Positions 1-6,181 of a stretch of 9,534 nucleotides of DNA are shown here, piece by piece. This stretch comes from Candidatus Babeliales bacterium (lineage in GTDB: Bacteria; Babelota; Babeliae; Babelales; CAZZPM01): NCBI GenBank assembly GCA_016763165.1, contig JAESUJ010000099.1:1-9534 (forward strand), read 5' to 3'. Below the pieces are notes generated by a model, which saw only the letters and a program-made list of their open reading frames with translations, ran no database searches and was not told the origin of the DNA. The position numbers and the translations under genes were made by a program. The first letter of the stretch is position 1; each line of letters starts with the position of its first letter.

Positions 1-8
1 AAAAAAAA
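1..8 (-). terminator. T-tract directly after tRNA-Pro
   Basis: On the minus strand eight consecutive T residues follow immediately after the encoded CCA of tRNA-Pro. A run of U next to the stable tRNA fold could act as a simple intrinsic terminator or 3' processing signal. The tract reaches the window edge, so its full length and any further hairpin cannot be seen. Confidence 0.35.
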
Positions 9-84
9 TGGTCGGGGTGGTCAGATTCGAACTGACGACCCCTCGCTCCCAAAGCGAGTGCGCTACCAACTGCGCTACACCCCG
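9..84 (-). tRNA. tRNA-Pro, anticodon TGG
   Basis: The minus strand folds into a complete cloverleaf. The acceptor stem CGGGGTG pairs with CACCCCG, followed by discriminator A and an encoded CCA (9-11). The D arm contains GCGCAG-TTGGTA-GCGC. The anticodon stem CTCGC/GCGAG encloses the loop TTTGGGA, giving anticodon TGG (49-51), which reads proline CCN codons. The T arm GTCAG/CTGAC carries TTCGAAT. It lies 50 bp downstream of tRNA-His on the same strand with no promoter-like sequence between, so the two are probably one transcript. All arms pair well and I see no sign of decay. Confidence 0.97.
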
Positions 85-134
85 ACGTAAATCTATTAAT
101 TTCAAATTCTTTTTGTGTAACTCAGTTGATTTAA

Positions 135-211
135 TGGGGTGAGCGACGGGGATCGAACCCGCGACATCCAGGACCACAACCTGGTGCTCTGCCGACTGAG
201 CTACGCCCACC
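135..211 (-). tRNA. tRNA-His, anticodon GTG
   Basis: The minus strand gives a full cloverleaf. The acceptor GTGGGCG pairs with CGCTCAC (one G-T wobble), with an extra G at position -1 (base 211) opposite discriminator C73. The G-1:C73 pair is the identity feature of bacterial tRNA-His. The anticodon stem CCAGG/CCTGG encloses TTGTGGT, giving GTG (175-177). The T loop is TTCGATC and CCA is encoded (135-137). It is the first gene of a His-Pro tRNA pair, and a good sigma-70-type promoter lies about 16 bp upstream of its 5' end. Confidence 0.97.
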
Positions 212-233
212 ACTAAATCTTTATTACATAAAA

Positions 234-261
234 ATTATAGATGCTTTGGGAAAAAAATCAA
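234..261 (-). promoter_or_regulatory. Promoter of the tRNA-His/tRNA-Pro unit
   Basis: On the minus strand TTGATT (261-256) and a perfect TATAAT (239-234) are separated by 16 bp, a close match to a sigma-70 promoter. Initiation would fall near 227, leaving a leader of about 16 nt before tRNA-His. The -35 box lies in the loop, and the spacer coincides with one arm, of the inverted repeat at 241-291, so this promoter overlaps the putative terminator of the upstream protease gene. Confidence 0.6.
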
Positions 262-291
262 TTTTTTTTTTAATTCTTTTTCCCAAAGCAT
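241..291 (-). terminator. Perfect 15-bp inverted repeat, likely terminator of the S41 protease gene
   Basis: Bases 241-255 (ATGCTTTGGGAAAAA) are exactly complementary to 277-291, with a 21-nt A/T-rich loop. The repeat begins 12 bp beyond the stop codon of the S41 protease gene. On the minus strand the stem is followed by CTATAATTTTT, which is a weak U-tract. The position and perfect pairing support intrinsic termination. The large loop and interrupted T-run are not classical, so a regulatory or protein-binding dyad is an alternative. Confidence 0.55.
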
Positions 292-302
292 TTGCTTACG
301 TT

Positions 303-1835
303 TTATTTTATAGATTCAATGCTGACTGGATCGTCGGTAATAAAATGTTTTTTAAGAAAAGTTAATGTTTTCTTTCGATTTTCAACAGCTTTTGGTAAGG
401 CCTTTTTAGCGAGAGAAACAATGTTAATCATATTAATACAGGCTTGTATCTGAACACTTTTCTGTAATTCTTGTTTATGTCTTTCTTCTATTTGTTCTGA
501 AGTAAGATGGGTGATGTCGTTTTCATCATTATTCTCAAGGCTTTGTTGTTTCTTTTTTTTCAATTTTTCTTGATATTTTTTCTCTTCTTCTTGAGATACA
601 TCTTCACCTTCCATTTTTTTAATATCAAGAGCAGTGATATGATTTTTTAATGAGGTTTCTCGACCGTATACTTCTTCGATCCATTTCAATTCTTTTTCAG
701 GCGTTGTTTTTGGTTGTATAAGAAAGTCTGGCTCAATGCCTGTTGCTTGAATAGACGTGTTGTCAGGCAAGTAGTAAAGCATTGTTGTTAATTTCATTGC
801 ACACCCTTGTCCAACAGGAATTACTTCTTGAACAGATCCTTTTCCGTATGTTGTATTTCCAACAAGAAATACTTGTAAATGACCATTTTCGTCATTGTTT
901 GCGTAATGTTTTAAGCAGCCTGCTAATATTTCTGAAGCTGATGCACTAAAGTTATTAGTGATAATAAAAATAGGAATGTTCTTGCTGATAATAGGATCAC
1001 TTGTAGTTTTATACGTATTCATAATTATATTTTTATTATTTTTTGTTGTTGTGACAATAGAGCCTTGAGGAATGAATAATGAAGCCATGTCAATAGCAGA
1101 GTCGAGAAGGCCACCAGGATTATTTCTTACGTCAATGATCAGTCCACGACATTTTTGCTTTTTTATTTTTATAAGCATTTTTTTCATCTGTTCAGCTGCT
1201 GATTCATTAAAAATCTTAAGGGCACAATAGTAGATATCGTAATCTTTAAAGTGGTACCATGAGCCAGCTTCATCTTTAATTGTGTCTCGTTTGACTTTGA
1301 ATTCGAGTGGTTTTTTGCCACGGATAATTTTTATTTTTACCGTTGTTCCTTGTTTTCCTTTAATCAAATTAATCGCTTCATCTGATGAAAGTCCTTGTAG
1401 TTTTGTTCCATCGACTTCAAAAATCTTATCACCTTTCATGAGACCTGCACGATGAGCTGGTCCACTTTCAATAACATCAATGAGAACAAGTGAATCATCT
1501 TCGAGTGCTTTACCGGTAATGCTCACACCAATGCCTGAAAATTTCCCAGTCGCGATTTCTTTAATCGATTTATGTCCCTCAGAAGTGAAAAACGATGTGT
1601 GTGCATCGATGTGTGCAAGGTACGACTTGAGTGCTTTTTGTATGCATTCGCCAAAATCAGCAGTCTGTCTAAATGCTCTTTCTTCAATGGTACTGATGAT
1701 GTCGGCAGTTGTTTTTATCCAAGAGTATTTTTTATCTTCCATGTTGTTTGTTGCATCTTTTTCTTCTTCTGCAAAAAATAATGTAGGCGACAAGGTGAAA
1801 ATTAAAAGAGAGAATATAATTTTTTTTTGGTTCAT
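303..1835 (-). CDS. Exported S41 carboxy-terminal processing protease (CtpA/Prc family)
   Basis: Protein of 510 residues. The N-terminus (lysines then a hydrophobic stretch to about residue 22, ...LFFA-EEE) looks like a signal peptide, placing the enzyme in the periplasm. A PDZ domain occupies about residues 95-185 (GIGVSI near its start, GLMKGDKIFEVDG at 131-143). The S41 peptidase core follows: DVRNNPGG at 235-242, the catalytic serine in FSASASEI (S299 by alignment), and the general base in YGKGSVQ (K332) with Q336. This Ser-Lys family trims or degrades periplasmic and membrane proteins from their C-termini. The Ser-to-Lys spacing is 33 residues, where many family members have 25, because of an insertion around 313-320 (NNDENGHL). 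A highly charged, probably helical tail of about 135 residues follows the core. The ribosome binding site AAAGGA (1842-1847) sits 6 bp before ATG. The gene diverges from rapZ and is followed by a perfect inverted repeat. The family is clear; the substrate and subfamily are not. Confidence 0.93.
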   Translation of the reverse strand: MNQKKIIFSLLIFTLSPTLFFAEEEKDATNNMEDKKYSWIKTTADIISTIEERAFRQTADFGECIQKALKSYLAHIDAHTSFFTSEGHKSIKEIATGKFSGIGVSITGKALEDDSLVLIDVIESGPAHRAGLMKGDKIFEVDGTKLQGLSSDEAINLIKGKQGTTVKIKIIRGKKPLEFKVKRDTIKDEAGSWYHFKDYDIYYCALKIFNESAAEQMKKMLIKIKKQKCRGLIIDVRNNPGGLLDSAIDMASLFIPQGSIVTTTKNNKNIIMNTYKTTSDPIISKNIPIFIITNNFSASASEILAGCLKHYANNDENGHLQVFLVGNTTYGKGSVQEVIPVGQGCAMKLTTMLYYLPDNTSIQATGIEPDFLIQPKTTPEKELKWIEEVYGRETSLKNHITALDIKKMEGEDVSQEEEKKYQEKLKKKKQQSLENNDENDITHLTSEQIEERHKQELQKSVQIQACINMINIVSLAKKALPKAVENRKKTLTFLKKHFITDDPVSIESIK

Positions 1836-1904
1836 AAAATGTCCTTTCTATGTATGATTTTTGAGGATTCCTTTTGTATGTATTGTATATTAATTGTTTC
1901 TCTG

Positions 1905-1913
1905 TGGTATAAT
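1905..1913 (+). promoter_or_regulatory. Extended -10 promoter of the rapZ operon
   Basis: TGGTATAAT (1905-1913) is a perfect extended -10 element, TGn followed by TATAAT. No good -35 box stands at 16-18 bp upstream, as expected for an extended -10 promoter. Initiation would be near 1920, giving a leader of about 50 nt before the rapZ start at 1972. The site lies in the divergent intergenic region shared with the S41 protease gene. Confidence 0.55.
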
Positions 1914-1956
1914 AAAATAAAAATTGATGTACAAAACCAGTTATTTTGTATGCACG

Positions 1957-1965
1957 AAGGGAGGG
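1957..1965 (+). promoter_or_regulatory. Strong ribosome binding site fixing the rapZ start
   Basis: The purine-rich run AAGGGAGGG ends 6 bp before ATG at 1972. No comparable Shine-Dalgarno sequence precedes the in-frame TTG (1924) or ATG (1927), which lie only a few bases past the predicted transcription start. This supports the 302-residue form of RapZ. Confidence 0.65.
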
Positions 1966-1971
1966 AGTGGT

Positions 1972-2880
1972 ATGAGATCGTTTTCTTCAATATCTTCTTT
2001 GAATATGTTGGATAAAAATATAGATCCTTGTAAGGAATTGGTTATTGTAACTGGTTTGTCAGGCGCAGGAAAAACAGGTGTTGTCCGTGTTTTAGAAGAT
2101 CTCGATTATTACTGCATTGATAACTTACCAGTTCCTATGATTCGTCATTTTATAGAGTGCATCGCAATGGAGCATGATCTATCTAAAGTTGCATTTGGTA
2201 TTGATATTCGAGGAAAAGATTTCTTTTCAACTTTTTTATATGAAATTGAACAGATCAAAAAAATGGCTTGGAAAGTGACCATTATCTTTCTAGATGCTCA
2301 CGATAAAACATTGCTCAAGCGGTATCAAGAGACACGACGAAGGCATCCGCTTCAGCAGGATATAACTTTGTCTGAGGCTATTTCATATGAACGGAAATTA
2401 TTAGATCCTATTTTGCAAGAAGCTGATCTGCACATGAATACTGATAGTTGGAATGTTCATGATTTACGCAAATGGGCACGCTCATACTTTAATGCTTCAA
2501 TCGCTCCAGATCTGTTGGTTAATTTTGTCTCTTTTGGTTTTAAACATGGAACTCCTCTTGAAAGTAATGCTTTATATGATTTGCGCTCTTTGCCTAATCC
2601 ATACTTTGTTCCAGACTTGCGCTCAATGAGCGGAAAAGATATTCAGGTGTATGAGTATCTTTTTCATAATCGAGAAATTCAAGAATATTGGGATAAGTTC
2701 ATTACTTTTTTAGAATTTAGTTTGAAAAAAACGTATGAAGAAGGTCGTTTTTCAGCAACAATTGCTATTGGTTGTACGGGTGGTCGACATCGTTCAGTTG
2801 CATTTGTTGAAAGACTCGCGAAACATAAATTTTCACAGGTAAAATCAATTATTTACCATCGTGATATTGAAAAGAGTTGA
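1972..2880 (+). CDS. rapZ: RapZ-family nucleotide-binding protein (RNase adapter, YvcJ/YhbJ family)
   Basis: Protein of 302 residues, close to the usual family length (about 285-300). The N-terminal P-loop domain has Walker A GLSGAGKT (28-35), followed by the family signature LEDLDYYCIDNLP (41-53) and LDAHDKTLLKRYQETRRRHPL (107-127). The C-terminal domain carries VSFGFKHGTP (186-195), LPNPYFVPDLR (207-217) and the conserved GCTGGRHRS (267-275). In E. coli, RapZ senses glucosamine-6-phosphate and guides RNase E to the GlmZ small RNA, tuning GlmS and so amino-sugar supply for envelope synthesis. In Bacillus, YvcJ binds nucleotides with a less clear role. Here the C-terminus ends in HRDIEKS and lacks most of the terminal basic cluster that E. 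coli RapZ uses for RNA binding, so the RNA role is uncertain. The start at 1972 is chosen for its strong ribosome binding site. It is the first gene of a two-gene operon with the FtsB-like gene 6 bp downstream. Confidence 0.93.
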   Translation: MRSFSSISSLNMLDKNIDPCKELVIVTGLSGAGKTGVVRVLEDLDYYCIDNLPVPMIRHFIECIAMEHDLSKVAFGIDIRGKDFFSTFLYEIEQIKKMAWKVTIIFLDAHDKTLLKRYQETRRRHPLQQDITLSEAISYERKLLDPILQEADLHMNTDSWNVHDLRKWARSYFNASIAPDLLVNFVSFGFKHGTPLESNALYDLRSLPNPYFVPDLRSMSGKDIQVYEYLFHNREIQEYWDKFITFLEFSLKKTYEEGRFSATIAIGCTGGRHRSVAFVERLAKHKFSQVKSIIYHRDIEKS

Positions 2881-2886
2881 ACCGCA

Positions 2887-3183
2887 ATGAAATATATTTT
2901 ATATCTTTATCGACATAAAAATAAGATCATATTTATTTTTTGTTTTTTATCAGTGTACGGGTTGAAGTTTCTTCTCGGTTCTCACACATTTAACCGATTG
3001 TATCGATCAGATCTTAGAAATAAATATAATGAATTATCTGTTGAATGTTCTCAAAAAAGTAAGCTTTTGAAAGAGTATGAAGATGAAAAAAAAGCTCTTG
3101 TATCGAACGCATTTTATCAAGAAAAAATTGGTCGAGAAGAGCTTTTTTTAATAAAAAAGGGAGATTTCATTTTTCGTGTTTAA
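2887..3183 (+). CDS. ftsB: FtsB/DivIC-family septum formation initiator protein
   Basis: Small bitopic membrane protein of 98 residues. A short basic cytoplasmic end (1-13) precedes one transmembrane segment (about 13-31), then a charged heptad-like stretch (about 38-72) likely to form a coiled coil. The conserved C-terminal block YQEKIGREELFLIKKGDFIFRV in two parts (77-90 and 91-98) matches the 'E-x-IAREEL-LVKPGE' pattern of the FtsB/DivIC family. In proteobacteria FtsB binds FtsL and FtsQ in the division complex and helps activate septal peptidoglycan synthesis. The gene starts 6 bp after the rapZ stop with only a weak AAGAG upstream, so it is probably translated by coupling to rapZ. Its TAA overlaps by 4 bp the stop of the convergent barrel gene. 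Choice of FtsB over FtsL or DivIC rests on the REEL block, the length and the diderm setting. Confidence 0.75.
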   Translation: MKYILYLYRHKNKIIFIFCFLSVYGLKFLLGSHTFNRLYRSDLRNKYNELSVECSQKSKLLKEYEDEKKALVSNAFYQEKIGREELFLIKKGDFIFRV

Positions 3184-4448
3184 AAGCGAAGCTGAATCTG
3201 TCCACCAACGCTATGCATCAAAATACTTTTTTTGTAAATGATAGGCGTTTTATAAAAAAGTGATGCATTGCAGGTTACTCGTGCATCTTTATAAACAGCT
3301 GAGTCATATCCAGCAGAGAACATCATGTAGTGAGCGCTCCATTCCTCAAGTTGCAAGTTGCTATTTACAACATTAAAATCAAATTGACTCTCAAGAGGAT
3401 ACAATTCATCTTCGTTGTGTGTGATAAATTGGTATCTTAATCCAGCATTAAATCCACTTTTAAGAATTCGATCCCACTTACCAAAGAGACCAAAATCCCA
3501 GCTGTTTCCTTGAGCGAGTGTTGCAATCCCTTTTTCAGGAATAAAAAAAGATGTCTGTGTAGGGTCTGTTTTGAGTCTAAAACTGTTTGTTGTAAAGAAA
3601 AGTCCTAAGAAATCAACATCAAGCCCACAATGAAAGTCATGGGTGGAGCCAAGATCAATACCAGATTTAATAATAACACCCCAGGCGCCATTATTGCCAT
3701 TTTCAAGATGGAAAGGATTGTTGCAGTCTCGTCGTATGCCTGTTGGGATTGTTGTTCCCAAGGAAGCATGAAGAAAAACATTGATGAGGTGGTCACGTAT
3801 TTGAGGAAAATGTCTATGCCATTGAAGCATGCAAGTGATATCCCCAAGCCCGCCATATTTTTTATCATTTATATTTATTGAGCCATATTTTTCTAAAAAA
3901 AGTGGGACATCATTCGTTATATTTTGTTTGACACGTTCACTGCTACTAGAAACTGTGTTTGGTGTCTGGTCTGTAAAAGAGATGTTATGTATCGCTTGAT
4001 AGGTGAAGGGCAAATAAGTATTAAGAGCAAATGAACCGTATGTATTATCAATTGGTAGTTTCCATGAAAACCAGGTGGTTACATTGACTTGATCATATGT
4101 TCCATCAAAAATAAGAGCACCATCATCTTCAGTTAATGTATCAGGTAATAATGTATTAAGAAGCGCAGTCGCCTCATCTGCCATAGTTGTTCGTGTTTTG
4201 AGTAGTCCAAGGGTTGATTGTTCGCGTTCATATCGTTGAAGAACTCCAACATGACGTCCTTCCGGATCACCACCGATACAACTTGATCCACCTTCAACAA
4301 GGAATCCTGCATTCATTGTTTGTCTATTTTTTTCATACAAAAAAGTAGGGATTTCATATGGTTTGAAAAAATGATTGGGGGCATACGAATATGTGTTCTG
4401 ATATGTAATAGCTTGTATAGCGATGAATAATAAAGCACGTATTTTCAT
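3180..4448 (-). CDS. Predicted outer-membrane beta-barrel protein, function unknown
   Basis: Protein of 422 residues that I cannot assign to a named family with confidence. The first ~22 residues (MKIR followed by a hydrophobic stretch) look like a signal peptide. The rest has many short alternating polar/hydrophobic strands rich in aromatic residues and Gly/Asn (for example 124-150, 222-237, 254-290, 315-345 and 365-422), and the chain ends in phenylalanine (QIQLRF), the terminal signature of many barrel proteins recognised by BamA. The block YGGLGD (198-203) followed by strands and LGTTIPTG (230-237) resembles the phenol-degradation/MetA-type transporter barrel family, but this is only a suggestion. 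The ribosome binding site AAGGAG (4455-4460) is 6 bp before ATG. The gene follows murJ by 77 bp on the same strand and converges with the FtsB-like gene, sharing TTAA at the stops. Confidence 0.75.
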   Translation of the reverse strand: MKIRALLFIAIQAITYQNTYSYAPNHFFKPYEIPTFLYEKNRQTMNAGFLVEGGSSCIGGDPEGRHVGVLQRYEREQSTLGLLKTRTTMADEATALLNTLLPDTLTEDDGALIFDGTYDQVNVTTWFSWKLPIDNTYGSFALNTYLPFTYQAIHNISFTDQTPNTVSSSSERVKQNITNDVPLFLEKYGSININDKKYGGLGDITCMLQWHRHFPQIRDHLINVFLHASLGTTIPTGIRRDCNNPFHLENGNNGAWGVIIKSGIDLGSTHDFHCGLDVDFLGLFFTTNSFRLKTDPTQTSFFIPEKGIATLAQGNSWDFGLFGKWDRILKSGFNAGLRYQFITHNEDELYPLESQFDFNVVNSNLQLEEWSAHYMMFSAGYDSAVYKDARVTCNASLFYKTPIIYKKSILMHSVGGQIQLRF

Positions 4449-4525
4449 ATAACACTCCTTTTTTATTGAGACGGTTTTATAACCATGTCTTTATATTGTC
4501 TAGGCTATATTAAAAGAATATCTGG

Positions 4526-6091
4526 TCAATGAAAATCTACAAAATATAATGTTATTCCAAATTTTTTACGAAGAAGAAAAAGCATAACCATAATCATTCC
4601 AAAAAGAGGACAAGTTACGACCCAGTACAGTTGTCCATGCAGTATTGCATGGTGCAGCCAGCTTTTTGAACAGAGCATAAGTATTCCATAAAAGCAGGTA
4701 AGAAATAAGAAGACTCCAAGAGCTACTTGTGCAGATAGTCCATATAAAAATTGTAGGTAATGTTTAAAGGCAAAATAAATTTTATGTTTGGTATGGAGTA
4801 CGTATAGGCAGGCGATCAGTGATATTGTGCTACTCATTACTGTTGAGCAGGCTATGCCATAAACTCCTGCATACCAGAATCCTATGATGTTACCAATGAA
4901 GTTACAGGTGGTTGCTAAGATGGTTGTCCATGTTGGTGTCCATGCATCCTTGAGCGCATATAAAATATTAATAACTGATCGATGAAGAGAGAAAATCAGA
5001 AGCCCTGAAGATAAAATAACAAGTAAGTAACCAGCTTTGGTGATCTGTTCAACAGTTCCTCTATCTTTAAGCATAATCAATGCAAATATTTGTCGTGAGG
5101 TAAACATTAAAAAAAGCATCATTGGAATAATTACCCATGAAATGAGCTTTGAAACTTCAAGAAGATAAAAATGAAATCGGTTTTTAGCATACAGCGCAAT
5201 ACGTGAAAAGTAGGGAAGTAAGACAGTTGAAAGAGCGATTGAAAATATGCCGAGTGGGATTTGTGCATATCGCATCGCGTAATAAAGCAACGTGATTTCA
5301 CCTTTGGGTAAATATGATCCAATAGAGGTATCTATAAATAAATTTATTTCAATAATACTTGCTCCTAATAAAAAAGGAAGAAATCGTTGAAGCATTATCT
5401 TAAGGTGTTCAAATGACTCTTTATTAAACCAAGCAAAATACAGACCGAGACGATAATACATCCATATGTGGATAACAAAATTAAGAAATCCACCGAGAAC
5501 AATACCGACACAAAGATACTCAGGATTAAGGGAGTACTTATGACATAATAAAAGTGAACTTACGTAAACAATGTTTAAAACAACCGATGCTGCGCTCGGA
5601 ATAATAAAGTGATTTATTGATTGGAGCGCTCCAGCTAAAAGTGCTGCACTTGAGATAAAAAAGAGAAAAGGAAAAACAATTTTCAAGTATGGAGCAGTGA
5701 GCATTACTTGTTCGGGAGAAAATCCAGGAGCTATTAATTTAACGAGAGGTGTTGTAAAGAAAAAAACTAAAAAAGTGAGTAAGAGGACGATCCCTTCAAA
5801 GAATAAAAACGCGGTAGTTAAGAAACGACAGGCCGCATCTTTTTTATTGTCACGAATAAGTTTTACAAATTCTGGAATAAATGAGGCAGATAGGGCACCC
5901 TCGGCAAATATTTTTCTGAAGAAATTAGGTATCTTAAATGCGGTGATAAATGCATCTGACATGGCACCAACACCAAGATATCGAGCTTGTAGCCCTTCAC
6001 GAATAATGCCAAAAAATCGGCTTAATAATGTAAAGCTGCCGACTTGAATAATTTTTTGTAATAAAGATTTTTTCTGTAAAGGTAACTGCAT
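4526..6091 (-). CDS. murJ: Lipid II flippase MurJ (MviN family)
   Basis: Protein of 521 residues, the usual size for MurJ, a polytopic inner-membrane protein of the MOP superfamily that flips lipid II to the periplasm for peptidoglycan synthesis. About 14 hydrophobic segments are visible. The N-terminal signature is clear: LLSRFFGIIREGLQAR (22-37), SDAF (45-48), FKIPNFFRKIFAEGALSASFIPE (52-74 in all), then APGFSPEQV (121-129). Residues known to matter in E. coli align with a constant offset: R25, R31, D46 and R59 correspond to R18, R24, D39 and R52, and R274 in YYAMRYAQIP matches R270. The acidic residue next to the second arginine is Glu (E32) instead of the E. coli Asp25. An upstream in-frame start at 6160 would add 23 residues, but the strong ribosome binding site supports 6091. 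The gene lies 90 bp after the HAD gene and upstream of the barrel gene. Confidence 0.95.
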   Translation of the reverse strand: MQLPLQKKSLLQKIIQVGSFTLLSRFFGIIREGLQARYLGVGAMSDAFITAFKIPNFFRKIFAEGALSASFIPEFVKLIRDNKKDAACRFLTTAFLFFEGIVLLLTFLVFFFTTPLVKLIAPGFSPEQVMLTAPYLKIVFPFLFFISSAALLAGALQSINHFIIPSAASVVLNIVYVSSLLLCHKYSLNPEYLCVGIVLGGFLNFVIHIWMYYRLGLYFAWFNKESFEHLKIMLQRFLPFLLGASIIEINLFIDTSIGSYLPKGEITLLYYAMRYAQIPLGIFSIALSTVLLPYFSRIALYAKNRFHFYLLEVSKLISWVIIPMMLFLMFTSRQIFALIMLKDRGTVEQITKAGYLLVILSSGLLIFSLHRSVINILYALKDAWTPTWTTILATTCNFIGNIIGFWYAGVYGIACSTVMSSTISLIACLYVLHTKHKIYFAFKHYLQFLYGLSAQVALGVFLFLTCFYGILMLCSKSWLHHAILHGQLYWVVTCPLFGMIMVMLFLLRKKFGITLYFVDFH

Positions 6092-6097
6092 ATTTTT

Positions 6098-6105
6098 CCT
6101 TTTTA
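6098..6105 (-). promoter_or_regulatory. Ribosome binding site fixing the murJ start
   Basis: On the minus strand TAAAAAGG-A (6105 to 6098) presents an AAAAAGGA-type Shine-Dalgarno sequence 6 bp before ATG at 6091. The longer alternative start at 6160 has no such sequence, and its extra residues do not resemble the family N-terminus. Confidence 0.55.
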
Positions 6106-6181
6106 CCTGAATTAATGATATTATTACAGAGTAGTTTAGTGAAAAATAGCAGAAGTACAAGAAGGTTGATGCAACAGTTCT

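Noticed and set aside
1480..1857. Plus-strand open frame of 125 codons
   Set aside because: It lies almost wholly antisense to the conserved PDZ/N-terminal part of the S41 protease, has no recognisable domain, and is best explained as a shadow frame.
1924..1971. N-terminal extension of RapZ from TTG 1924 or ATG 1927
   Set aside because: The extension does not resemble the family, lies at the predicted transcription start, and lacks a Shine-Dalgarno sequence, unlike ATG 1972.
5697..6047. Plus-strand open frame of 116 codons
   Set aside because: It is antisense to the highly conserved N-terminal part of murJ. Its Lys/Ser/Arg-rich sequence is the expected mirror of a hydrophobic membrane protein gene.
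6092..6160. N-terminal extension of MurJ by 23 residues
   Set aside because: The shorter form has a good ribosome binding site 6 bp upstream and matches the usual MurJ start.
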